The notes beneath the pieces were generated by a model that saw nothing but the letters and a program-made list of their open reading frames with translations, made no database searches and had not been told where the DNA came from. A stretch of DNA of 8,099 nt from Gammaproteobacteria bacterium (GTDB lineage Bacteria; Pseudomonadota; Gammaproteobacteria; GCA-001735895), in the NCBI GenBank assembly GCA_003645435.1, contig QNFD01000105.1, positions 1-8,099 of the forward strand. Direction: 5' to 3'. Both the position numbers and the translations under genes were made by a program. Below are positions 1-5,737 of the stretch, piece after piece (position 1 is the stretch's first letter; each line of letters begins with the position of its first letter).

Positions 1-473
1 ATTCGGCTTTTCGCCTCTGGACTCGCGCCTGGTCCGGCAACCACGACGATATCCCGCGCCCTTAACGGCTTGCCCCTGGAAGAATAAACCTTAATTTCCG
101 CGACAGGTTCACGAAACTCCCTGTCCATATATATAATCGCCTCCTGGTTTTCACCCATCACCCACTTATCACCCCATTGTGCGAGCGCTATCAGCAATGG
201 CATCAACGCCTTGCCCTTGCTGGTTAATACATACTCATGCCTTTTTGCACCTTGCTTTATCGGAACACGGTCGAGTATTTCGTTCTCACACAACTTCTTC
301 AGGCGTGAGGTCAGGATATTGCGGGCTATACCCAACTGCCGGTGGAAATCCTCAAACCGGCGAGTACCGAAGTAGGCCTCGCGAATGATTAAAATTGCCC
401 AGCCTTTGCCGATAATATCCAGCACGTGGCCGATCGATCGGTTTAGCGGGTCATAATTTTCTGGTTTCAACAT
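1..473 (-). CDS. HxlR-family winged-helix transcriptional regulator (3' end outside the window)
   Basis: This reading frame starts at an ATG and stays open for 157 codons to the left edge. It matches the HxlR family along its length: an N-terminal helix with a conserved Trp (W25), the R-R-F element (residues 38-40) before the recognition region, R-N-I-L-T-S-R-L (51-58), and the wing ending in Y-V-L-T-S-K-G-K-A-L (81-90). HxlR proteins are DNA-binding regulators, usually dimeric, that often sense aldehydes, quinones or other electrophiles. The N-terminal Cys used for sensing in YodB-type members is absent; the only Cys is C62. Residues 110-157 form an extension ending in a G-P-G-A element, so the protein is probably complete within a few residues of the edge. 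It lies 29 bp downstream of the GFA-domain gene on the same strand and is probably co-transcribed with it. No clear Shine-Dalgarno sequence precedes the ATG. Confidence 0.88.
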   Translation of the reverse strand, partial: MLKPENYDPLNRSIGHVLDIIGKGWAILIIREAYFGTRRFEDFHRQLGIARNILTSRLKKLCENEILDRVPIKQGAKRHEYVLTSKGKALMPLLIALAQWGDKWVMGENQEAIIYMDREFREPVAEIKVYSSRGKPLRARDIVVVAGPGASPEAKSR

Positions 474-502
474 AGATTTGTGGTATCGGGCATCAAGCTA
501 AT

Positions 503-991
503 TTACATGCCTTCTAGTTCACCCTCACTGGATTTTTCAAACCGTGGCAACGCATCGGAAATCTCATAGTAGTCGCCTGCTTCCGAGATATAAACATGGC
601 CGATGGTCCTGAGTCCATGGCTAGCATCGAGCGAGCCTGCCGCTACCGAGATTCTGTTATTGCCGCTGCGAGCGTCCCAGAACAGGCTTGACCCACATTC
701 GCTACAAAATCCACGCCAGGTATTAGGTGACTTGTCATGAAACCATTTCAGGCTTTGCTGCCGGGTTAAAACCAGATCCTGTTTATCGATAGCAGTATAA
801 GCCGCGACATGACCGTGGGTCTTGCGACAATTCTGGCAATGACAGCTAATAATATTGCGCCGGGGTCCGGTAATTTGATAGCTGATCCGGCCACAGAGGC
901 AGCCGCCAAACAGGATTGGAGCTTTATCTTGAACTGATGGCATAATCATGTCGGAAAATATTACTGGTTTTAACCCGTATTGTATCGGCAT
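503..991 (-). CDS. GFA / CENP-V-fold zinc-binding protein
   Basis: The 162-residue product carries the seven-Cys signature of the GFA (glutathione-dependent formaldehyde-activating) fold: C31-x-C33, C50-x-C52-x-x-C55 and C96-x-x-C99, followed by S-S-L-F-W. These residues bind two zinc ions in known members. The founding protein, Gfa of Paracoccus, was proposed to help formaldehyde react with glutathione, but most family members have no proven activity, so the substrate here is unknown. Length is normal for the family. The start is uncertain: the ATG at 991 has an AGGGA 11 nt upstream, while in-frame ATGs at 949 and 943 would fit better with a TACAAT-like -10 element at 979-984 and with the usual short N-terminus. 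The HxlR regulator follows 29 bp downstream, suggesting a regulated two-gene unit. Confidence 0.9.
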   Translation of the reverse strand: MPIQYGLKPVIFSDMIMPSVQDKAPILFGGCLCGRISYQITGPRRNIISCHCQNCRKTHGHVAAYTAIDKQDLVLTRQQSLKWFHDKSPNTWRGFCSECGSSLFWDARSGNNRISVAAGSLDASHGLRTIGHVYISEAGDYYEISDALPRFEKSSEGELEGM

Positions 992-1034
992 CAGGCCGGT
1001 AATCCCTAATCGATAATTGAGATAAAATTAAACT

Positions 1035-1358
1035 GTGCTTCATATAGCCTTACACCTGCTCATCCCGATATTAATTGCAGTCTGGTTTTTCCCGGATAAC
1101 CGATGGACAGTATTATCAATACTGTTGCTCACTATGCTGGTCGACCTCGATCATCTATTGGCGACACCAGTGTATGACCCCACCCGATGCAGTATAGGAT
1201 TCCACCCCCTGCACGGCTTTATTCCTATCGGTGTCTACGGTTTAATGCTATTGCATAAAAAAACCATGCTAATCGGCCTGGGCTTGACGATTCATATGCT
1301 ACTCGACCTGTTCGACTGCGTTGCTATGGGTAATCTTCCCTGGACTCTGATTTCTTAA
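1035..1358 (+). CDS. DUF6122-like small integral membrane protein
   Basis: A 107-residue, very hydrophobic protein with about three or four membrane helices (roughly residues 3-19, 24-36, 62-75 and 77-93). The signature runs from residue 36 to 61: L-V-D-L-D-H-L-L, then Y-D-P-T-R-C, then F-H-P-L-H. Together with a late H-x-L-L-D (87-91), this matches my recollection of the DUF6122 family and resembles the D-x-D-H metal-site pattern of YdjM-type membrane-bound hydrolases. A metal-dependent hydrolase role is only inferred. The start is GTG, and the resulting M-L-H-I-A-L-H beginning agrees with the family start. A TAAAAT sequence at 1023-1028 lies so close that the transcript could be nearly leaderless. 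The gene is divergent from the GFA gene, and its last 35 bp overlap the end of the convergent yrfG-like gene. Confidence 0.82.
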   Translation: MLHIALHLLIPILIAVWFFPDNRWTVLSILLLTMLVDLDHLLATPVYDPTRCSIGFHPLHGFIPIGVYGLMLLHKKTMLIGLGLTIHMLLDLFDCVAMGNLPWTLIS

Positions 1359-2007
1359 CCGGCATGATTTCACGAAACGAATGTATCGCCAGAAAGTGCA
1401 TTACATCAACGACCGGCGCCATCGAGTCCGGCTTGAATATGGCTAATAACTGATCAATTCCATATTCCTGCGCAGACTGTAGCACCCTTAAATTGTCGTC
1501 GATTAACAGGGTCCTGGATGGGTCAAAAGGATGTCGCTGCTGGACTTCGAGCCAGCATTCGGGGTTTTCTTTGGGCAGGGAAAATTCGTGGACGGTAATC
1601 AGCCGATCAAACTTGTCGGCAATGCCGGTTTTTTCCATTTTTAGATTGAGACTATCGTGATGGGCATTGGTTACCATCACCACATCCTTACCGGCCTCTC
1701 GCAAGGCATCGAGAAAATCTTCGCAGTGGGGCCGGACGCTAACCTTGTGACTAACTTCATGCTTTAATTCAACCACGTCGAGTTTCAGCACCTCGCTCCA
1801 GTAATCGGTTGAGTACCACTCCAGGGTACCTTGAATTGAACGAGTCTGATGATTGATGCTGCGTTTAGCCTGCTCTGGGTCCAGGCGGTTAATTTCAGCA
1901 TAACGCAGAGGCAAATATTCCTGCCAGAAATAATTGTCGAAGTGTAGGTCCAGCAGAGTACCGTCCATGTCGAGTAAAACGGTATCGATTCGACCCCAGT
2001 CGATCAT
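1324..2007 (-). CDS. yrfG: HAD-superfamily GMP/IMP nucleotidase (YrfG-like)
   Basis: The 227-residue protein resembles E. coli YrfG along most of its length, including the N-terminal D-T-V-L-L-D-M-D-G-T-L-L-D-L and the following F-D-N-Y-F-W-Q. YrfG is a cytoplasmic HAD phosphatase that dephosphorylates purine 5'-nucleotides, chiefly GMP and IMP. All four HAD motifs are visible: D13-x-D15 (nucleophile and acid/base), T113 in V-M-V-T-N-A-H, K146 in L-P-K-E, and D170-D171 in L-L-I-D-D-N. The helical cap lies between about residues 20 and 95. The ATG start is preceded by a weak AGGTC. The gene follows the PP2C-FGE gene after 78 bp on the same strand, so co-transcription is possible. In E. coli, yrfG sits with nudE and hslR, which are absent here. 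The 3' end overlaps the DUF6122 gene tail to tail. Confidence 0.92.
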   Translation of the reverse strand: MIDWGRIDTVLLDMDGTLLDLHFDNYFWQEYLPLRYAEINRLDPEQAKRSINHQTRSIQGTLEWYSTDYWSEVLKLDVVELKHEVSHKVSVRPHCEDFLDALREAGKDVVMVTNAHHDSLNLKMEKTGIADKFDRLITVHEFSLPKENPECWLEVQQRHPFDPSRTLLIDDNLRVLQSAQEYGIDQLLAIFKPDSMAPVVDVMHFLAIHSFREIMPVKKSESREDYP

Positions 2008-2085
2008 CGGCCTGACCTTTGACCTGCTATCTTCGCGAGATTAACCCGAGTACAGTGCCGAACCGAATCCGGCAGTGCTGATTGA
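2008..2085 (-). other. Intergenic spacer with a short stem-loop between the PP2C-FGE gene and yrfG
   Basis: The 78-bp gap contains TGCCG at 2056-2060 and CGGCA at 2070-2074, a 5-bp perfect stem with a 9-nt loop. There is also a CAGTG direct repeat (2053-2057 and 2073-2077). There is no T-tract on either strand, so this is not a convincing intrinsic terminator, and read-through into yrfG is plausible. The role of the stem is unknown. Confidence 0.25.
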
Positions 2086-3939
2086 TTACAAATCACGCGC
2101 CAGACGAATGCCGACATTATATTGACCACGGGTGCTTGTAAACTTCTCCCGATTTTCAACCCGCATGGAACTGGCCGGGCTGTGGTATGCGCCGCCACGG
2201 GCTATGCGAACCTTACAATCACCACCCTCCCAGACAGAGCCATCGGTTGGTGCTTCCTTATAATTGCGGTGATAACAATCGTGTACCCATTCATACAAAT
2301 TGCCCGCAGTGTCGAAAATACCGTAGGGATTGGGTTTGTAAGTTCCAATTTTTGCCGGCTTACTGGTGTTATATTCGCTCTTACAGTTAAAGCAATGGGC
2401 ATTACTGGTACCAGCTTTCCTGCCCCACCAGTAGGACGATGTGGTACCTGCCCTCGCCGCATACTCCCACTCGGCTTCAGATAACAGGCGATAGTTTTTA
2501 CCTGTTTGCCTGGACAGCCATCGACTGTAAGCATAAGCGTCATCCCAGGAGACATTATTGACCGGTTGGGTATTACGATTCCAGCCGGAATCGTCTGGCT
2601 TTCTGCGCTTGGTGGCCTTCGCAAAGCGGTCATACTCGGCATAGGTAACTTCGTAAACCGATACCAAAAATGACTTGATTTTAACCTTATGTCTCGGCAC
2701 TTCGTCGGCAGCAACAACACCGGATCTCGCACCCATAAGGAATTCACCAGCAGGCACCTGGATCATCAACGGACCGCTGCCGCCTGATTTTAACTTGTCC
2801 CTGAAAACAGTGGCATTGCTGGCAACCACCGGCTCCGACTCTGTCACTGGTTCCGGTTCCGGTTCTGGCTCCGGTTGCACTTCGACCACCTGCGGCTCCT
2901 CTTCAGGCGCCTGTACCTGAGTTTGTTCAACGACTGGTTCGGCTTGCGTTGAGGAGGTCTGAGATTCTATTAGCGCCGTCGCCATTTCTTCGGCCTGTTT
3001 GACATACCCGCCCTGCCAGGCGAAAAATCCACCACCGCCGAGCAAACCTACAACCACTAACCAAACCAGCCATTTGTATGAACGTGGTTCCCGTGGTGGT
3101 TTATAAGTAAAGGCTTCATCGACCGAAGCTTCCGATTTTGGCTCGGCTTCAGCTTCGACAGGAGCAACCTTGGCACCACGCTCCTTGACGTCAATGACAA
3201 TTATCGTGGTGTTGTCCTGATTGATCTTGTTTGCATCTTCGACAGCCTTGAGTAAGGCATAGACACACTCTTTTGCGGTATCCGACCAGGATGAGTATTG
3301 AATAATTGCACCGGCACCCAGGGTATCCAGTCCGTCACTGGCAATGATGACTCGATCGCCAGGAATAAGCTTGACAGGTTCCTCCGGAACGTCGATGTTA
3401 CTGATTTCCTCTCCGGTCATCGCGCTCATCAGCATGTTCCTCGACATGCCTTTCTGTTCCTCGACTTCTTCGCCCTGTTCCCTCATCAGGTCGATATAAG
3501 CGCCATAACTATGATCGGCATTTTGCTTGATCAATTCACGGTCACGTATCAGATAAAGATGGCTGTCTCCAACACTAACCCAGTATAAATTATCGTCTTG
3601 CACATAGGCCGAAACCATGGTGCAACCCATGCCCTTAAGCGCGGGGGTTTCTTTTACAGAGGTACGTATTTGATCGTTAGACCGATTCAGGGCATCGGTC
3701 AGGGTTTCTGCAATTGCAGTGGTAGGGAAAGCAGACTGGAATGATTTGTTGAACGACGCGACCACCATGTTGCTGGCAACGTTGCCCGCCGCATGACCAC
3801 CCATGCCATCGGCCATAACAACTAGTGAGCAAATGTCTCCATTTTCAGCTTCACCGAGCTGATTGACCATGAAAGCGTCTTCCTGATAGTCCCTCGCACC
3901 ATCGATCTGATCGCTTGCAATTTCGAATTCAATACTCAT
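2086..3939 (-). CDS. PP2C phosphatase - transmembrane - SUMF1/FGE-sulfatase-like fusion protein
   Basis: A 617-residue three-part protein. Residues 1-255 are a PP2C-type Ser/Thr phosphatase with R-D-Y-Q-E-D (16-21), D44-G-M-G-G-H, V-G-D-S (123-126), D142-H-S, S-D202-G and D242-N-T-T; the metal-binding Asp set looks complete, so activity is likely. A basic stretch (280-289) precedes one membrane span (about 290-308), which by the positive-inside rule places the phosphatase in the cytoplasm and the C-terminus in the periplasm. A Pro/Glu/Gln-rich linker (about 333-373) follows. Residues 392-617 are a SUMF1/FGE-sulfatase domain: V-P-A-G-E-F-L-M-G (395-403), R-L-L-S-E-A-E-W-E-Y-A (484-494), G-N-L-Y-E-W-V (546-552), R-G-G (581-583), G-I-R-L-A-R (610-615). 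The catalytic Cys pair of true FGE is missing. I prefer the ATG at 3939, where family proteins begin M-x-x-E-F-E-I; an in-frame TTG lies at 3960, only about 7 nt from the predicted transcript start. GGGGAA 13 nt upstream may be the ribosome site. The target phosphoprotein is unknown. Confidence 0.93.
   Translation of the reverse strand: MSIEFEIASDQIDGARDYQEDAFMVNQLGEAENGDICSLVVMADGMGGHAAGNVASNMVVASFNKSFQSAFPTTAIAETLTDALNRSNDQIRTSVKETPALKGMGCTMVSAYVQDDNLYWVSVGDSHLYLIRDRELIKQNADHSYGAYIDLMREQGEEVEEQKGMSRNMLMSAMTGEEISNIDVPEEPVKLIPGDRVIIASDGLDTLGAGAIIQYSSWSDTAKECVYALLKAVEDANKINQDNTTIIVIDVKERGAKVAPVEAEAEPKSEASVDEAFTYKPPREPRSYKWLVWLVVVGLLGGGGFFAWQGGYVKQAEEMATALIESQTSSTQAEPVVEQTQVQAPEEEPQVVEVQPEPEPEPEPVTESEPVVASNATVFRDKLKSGGSGPLMIQVPAGEFLMGARSGVVAADEVPRHKVKIKSFLVSVYEVTYAEYDRFAKATKRRKPDDSGWNRNTQPVNNVSWDDAYAYSRWLSRQTGKNYRLLSEAEWEYAARAGTTSSYWWGRKAGTSNAHCFNCKSEYNTSKPAKIGTYKPNPYGIFDTAGNLYEWVHDCYHRNYKEAPTDGSVWEGGDCKVRIARGGAYHSPASSMRVENREKFTSTRGQYNVGIRLARDL
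2849..2872. repeat. Imperfect hexamer tandem repeat coding for the Pro-Glu linker
   Basis: Four consecutive hexamers on the plus strand (GGTTCC, GGTTCC, GGTTCT, GGCTCC) encode on the minus strand the alternating Glu-Pro run in the linker of the PP2C-FGE protein (about residues 357-364). Such repeats can change in copy number, and each unit would add or remove two residues in frame. An extended Pro-Glu rod is typical of spacers that hold an outside domain away from the membrane. Confidence 0.6.
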
Positions 3940-3971
3940 CTTAGCAATTTGATTCCCCAAATCTCACTTAA

Positions 3972-3991
3972 TAACTATAGCAGTATAGTTA
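3972..3991. promoter_or_regulatory. Perfect 8-bp inverted repeat, possible operator
   Basis: The sequence is TAACTATA, GCAG, TATAGTTA: two exact 8-bp arms with a 4-bp centre. It lies 32-52 bp upstream of the PP2C-FGE ATG and fully covers the candidate extended -10 element, the position of a repressor operator. The regulator is not identifiable. As RNA it could also form a hairpin, but it is AT-rich and would lie at or upstream of the transcript start. Confidence 0.4.
3974..3982 (-). promoter_or_regulatory. Candidate extended -10 promoter for the PP2C-FGE gene
   Basis: On the minus strand this reads TGCTATAGT, an extended -10 element (TGn followed by a 4/6 or better match to TATAAT). No good -35 hexamer sits 16-18 nt upstream, which extended -10 promoters can tolerate. 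The transcript would begin near 3967, giving a leader of about 28 nt to the ATG at 3939. Assigned by eye only. Confidence 0.35.
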
Positions 3992-4072
3992 AACCTGTTT
4001 CTAGTTTGCTGACCATATCCCTATAAAAATACTGCACTTTATCAAAATTTTTGCATGGGTCGGATGCTTATT

Positions 4073-4498
4073 TCATAAAAAAGGCCGATAATCTGAATTT
4101 CTGAGCAATTCCAGCGGTAAATATAGATTATCTGGAGCATCCTGCCAGTCCATCCATGTCCATTGTTCACATTTTTCCGGTTCACATACTCTCATCATTT
4201 CCGGATTCGAACATTCTGCCTCGAAATAGAGTGAGATAGAATGATCCCGAGCCGAAAAAATATTGTTAGTATAGGCAACGAATCGAGTGCTCTTGAGCTC
4301 AAGTCCGGTTTCTTCTCTTACCTCCCGTTTTGCGGTCTCATCGGCAGGCTCCCCCATCCTGATCCAGCCACCAGGCAATTGCCAGGCAAACTCACCTGGT
4401 TTAATAATGCGTTTACCAAAAAGAACTTTACGCTTATGGGTAACAATTACCGCAACCCCGGTGCGCGGAAAATTGAGTCGTTGACCACTATCGTTCAT
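4073..4498 (-). CDS. Nudix hydrolase, NUDT15/MutT-like
   Basis: The 141-residue protein contains a perfect Nudix box (G-x5-E-x7-R-E-U-x-E-E-x-G-U): G44, E50, R58-E59-V60, E62-E63, G65-L66. The Glu residues bind the catalytic magnesium. Nudix enzymes cleave nucleoside diphosphates linked to another group, releasing a phosphate-containing half. The flanking sequence, G-V-A-V-I-V near the start, V-L-F-G-K-R (25-30), L-P-G-G (41-44) and especially E-P-E-K-C-E-Q-W-T-W (106-115) with a final Y-R-P-F, resembles human NUDT15 and bacterial MutT-like (d)NTP diphosphatases. The substrate is therefore probably a nucleoside triphosphate, but this is inference. The ATG has only a weak GGGA upstream. The gene is divergent from arsS, and its stop lies 133 bp before the PP2C-FGE start. 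Confidence 0.92.
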   Translation of the reverse strand: MNDSGQRLNFPRTGVAVIVTHKRKVLFGKRIIKPGEFAWQLPGGWIRMGEPADETAKREVREETGLELKSTRFVAYTNNIFSARDHSISLYFEAECSNPEMMRVCEPEKCEQWTWMDWQDAPDNLYLPLELLRNSDYRPFL

Positions 4499-4771
4499 TA
4501 GGTCCCGTAACAGGCTTAGCCAAATCTTATTCTAGTAGAAAACGAGTTTTTATACAGCCAGATCAAGGCTATGTTTATATCCACCCGGAAAGCTGGCGCC
4601 AATGCCAGTGTTTAAAACCGATTTTGATAAGATTCAGACTCTTGTTAATCAATACGTTTTACATGGAAAATGCCGGGCTGGAAAGTTGTAGTCTGGTTGC
4701 TTATAAGAGCGGCAGGAACTCTGTGATATATTGCCTGTCTATTGCTGACTAACCCAATCCGTACAATCCAA
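4499..4771. other. Divergent intergenic region between the Nudix gene and arsS
   Basis: This 273-bp stretch has no supported gene. It holds the candidate arsS promoter, a TAGAAT element on the minus strand (4529-4534) that could be a -10 for the Nudix gene, and a small hairpin with arms CTGGC (4593-4597) and GCCAG (4604-4608). A plus-strand frame stays open from 4477 to a stop at 4750-4752 but has no ATG before 4663. No ArsR-type operator is recognisable. Confidence 0.4.
4724..4732 (+). promoter_or_regulatory. Candidate extended -10 promoter for the arsS operon
   Basis: TGATATATT fits TGn followed by TATATT. No convincing -35 is present. The transcript would start near 4739 and give a leader of about 33 nt to the ATG at 4772. 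It would leave only about 3 nt before the alternative TTG at 4742, which favours the ATG. Assigned by eye. Confidence 0.3.
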
Positions 4772-5737
4772 ATGATAGATACCTGGCCATTATTGAAAAA
4801 TACCAGCTTCCCATCGGTCTCGCGCCAGGCGGTCGAGATTTTGCAGGTCAATCTCGGTTATCGATGCAATCAATCCTGTTTGCATTGTCATGTCGCCGCC
4901 GGACCCACCCGCAAGGAGATAATGACAAGAGAAAATATCGAGTACCTGATGAAAATACTCGAACAACCGACGATTCATACCCTCGACCTTACCGGTGGTG
5001 CGCCGGAAATGAATCCCCTGTTTAAGGAACTCGTGCTGGAGGCGAGGAAGTTCGATGTCACCATTATTGATCGTTGTAATCTAACCATTTTACTGGAGCC
5101 GGGTTTTGAGGACATGGCCCGGTTCCTGGCCGACAATGAAGTACAGATAGTCGCCTCGCTGCCCTGTTACCTGGAAGGGAATGTTGATGGTCAAAGGGGC
5201 AAGGGAGTCTATCAAAAAAGTATAGACGCATTGAAAATTCTGAATCGGCTCGGATATGGTCAGAAAGGCAGCAAGCTGACGATTACCCTGGTATACAACC
5301 CGACCGGCCCCTACTTGCCGCCACCGCAGGAAGGTCTTCAAAATGACTATAAGCGGTTTCTCAACGAAGAGTTTGATATCTGCTTTAACCAGTTATTTAC
5401 TATCACCAATATGCCTATCGCGCGCTTTGGCAGCACGCTGGTTTCGAAAGGCGGTTTCGAAACCTATATGAATTTACTGAAAGATTCTTTTAGCGCCTCG
5501 AATCTCGCTGGCCTGATGTGCAAAAATCAGCTAAGCGTAGACTGGCAGGGTTACGTCTATGACTGTGACTTTAATCAAATGTTAAATATGAACATCGGTA
5601 ATCCGCAAACTCGTGACCCCCTGCATATAAGGGATGTACTGGATCACGACCTGTTAAATATTCCGATACGTATTGCCGATCATTGTTATGGCTGTACGGC
5701 GGGACAGGGTAGCAGCTGTGGTGGAGCACTTGCCTGA
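4772..5737 (+). CDS. arsS: Arsenosugar biosynthesis radical SAM protein ArsS
   Basis: A 321-residue radical SAM enzyme. The cluster motif C32-x3-C36-x2-C39 sits in a Y-R-C-N-Q-S-C-L-H-C-H-V-A-A-G-P context typical of the ArsS/TIGR04167 family, and T-G-G-A-P-E (74-79) is the SAM-binding GGE-like motif. The C-terminal DUF3641 part has the family cysteines C250 (L-M-C-K), C265 (Y-D-C-D-F-N-Q), C305-x2-C308 and C316 (S-S-C-G-G), probably ligands of an extra iron-sulfur cluster. ArsS acts on dimethylarsenite made by ArsM, adding a 5'-deoxyadenosyl group to give the precursor of arsenosugars. Annotation of this family allows selenoprotein forms; here the terminal Cys codons are ordinary. I chose the ATG at 4772; an in-frame TTG at 4742 would add ten residues. 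Neither has a clear ribosome site. It is first in a coupled operon with two glycosyltransferases and pyrD. Confidence 0.93.
   Translation: MIDTWPLLKNTSFPSVSRQAVEILQVNLGYRCNQSCLHCHVAAGPTRKEIMTRENIEYLMKILEQPTIHTLDLTGGAPEMNPLFKELVLEARKFDVTIIDRCNLTILLEPGFEDMARFLADNEVQIVASLPCYLEGNVDGQRGKGVYQKSIDALKILNRLGYGQKGSKLTITLVYNPTGPYLPPPQEGLQNDYKRFLNEEFDICFNQLFTITNMPIARFGSTLVSKGGFETYMNLLKDSFSASNLAGLMCKNQLSVDWQGYVYDCDFNQMLNMNIGNPQTRDPLHIRDVLDHDLLNIPIRIADHCYGCTAGQGSSCGGALA

Noticed and set aside
430..441. 12-bp palindrome CCGATCGATCGG near the start of the HxlR gene
   Set aside because: It lies inside codons for conserved residues and is explained by coding sequence; no second copy near a promoter was noticed.
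2004..2198. 64-codon minus-strand ORF between the PP2C-FGE gene and yrfG
   Set aside because: Over half of it lies in another frame of the conserved FGE end, and the remainder has no recognisable protein features.
2202..2747. Minus-strand 181-codon frame inside the FGE-like domain
   Set aside because: It overlaps in another frame a domain with clear family motifs and resembles no known protein.
2675..2920. Plus-strand open frame rich in Ser-Gly repeats opposite the PP2C-FGE linker
   Set aside because: It is the antisense shadow of the Pro-Glu repeat in a well-supported gene, with no family match.
4025..4072. Possible terminator after the Nudix gene (GCAT/ATGC stem beside an A/T-rich run)
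   Set aside because: The stem is only 4 bp, with no GC-rich core, too weak to call.
1324..4498. Nudix hydrolase, PP2C-FGE protein and YrfG as one functional nucleotide-signalling system
   Set aside because: They share a strand, but spacings of 133 and 78 bp and differing substrates give no direct evidence of a joint role.
4663..4752. 29-codon plus-strand ORF upstream of arsS, a possible leader peptide
   Set aside because: No ribosome site, no run of regulatory codons and no paired terminator structures; most likely chance.
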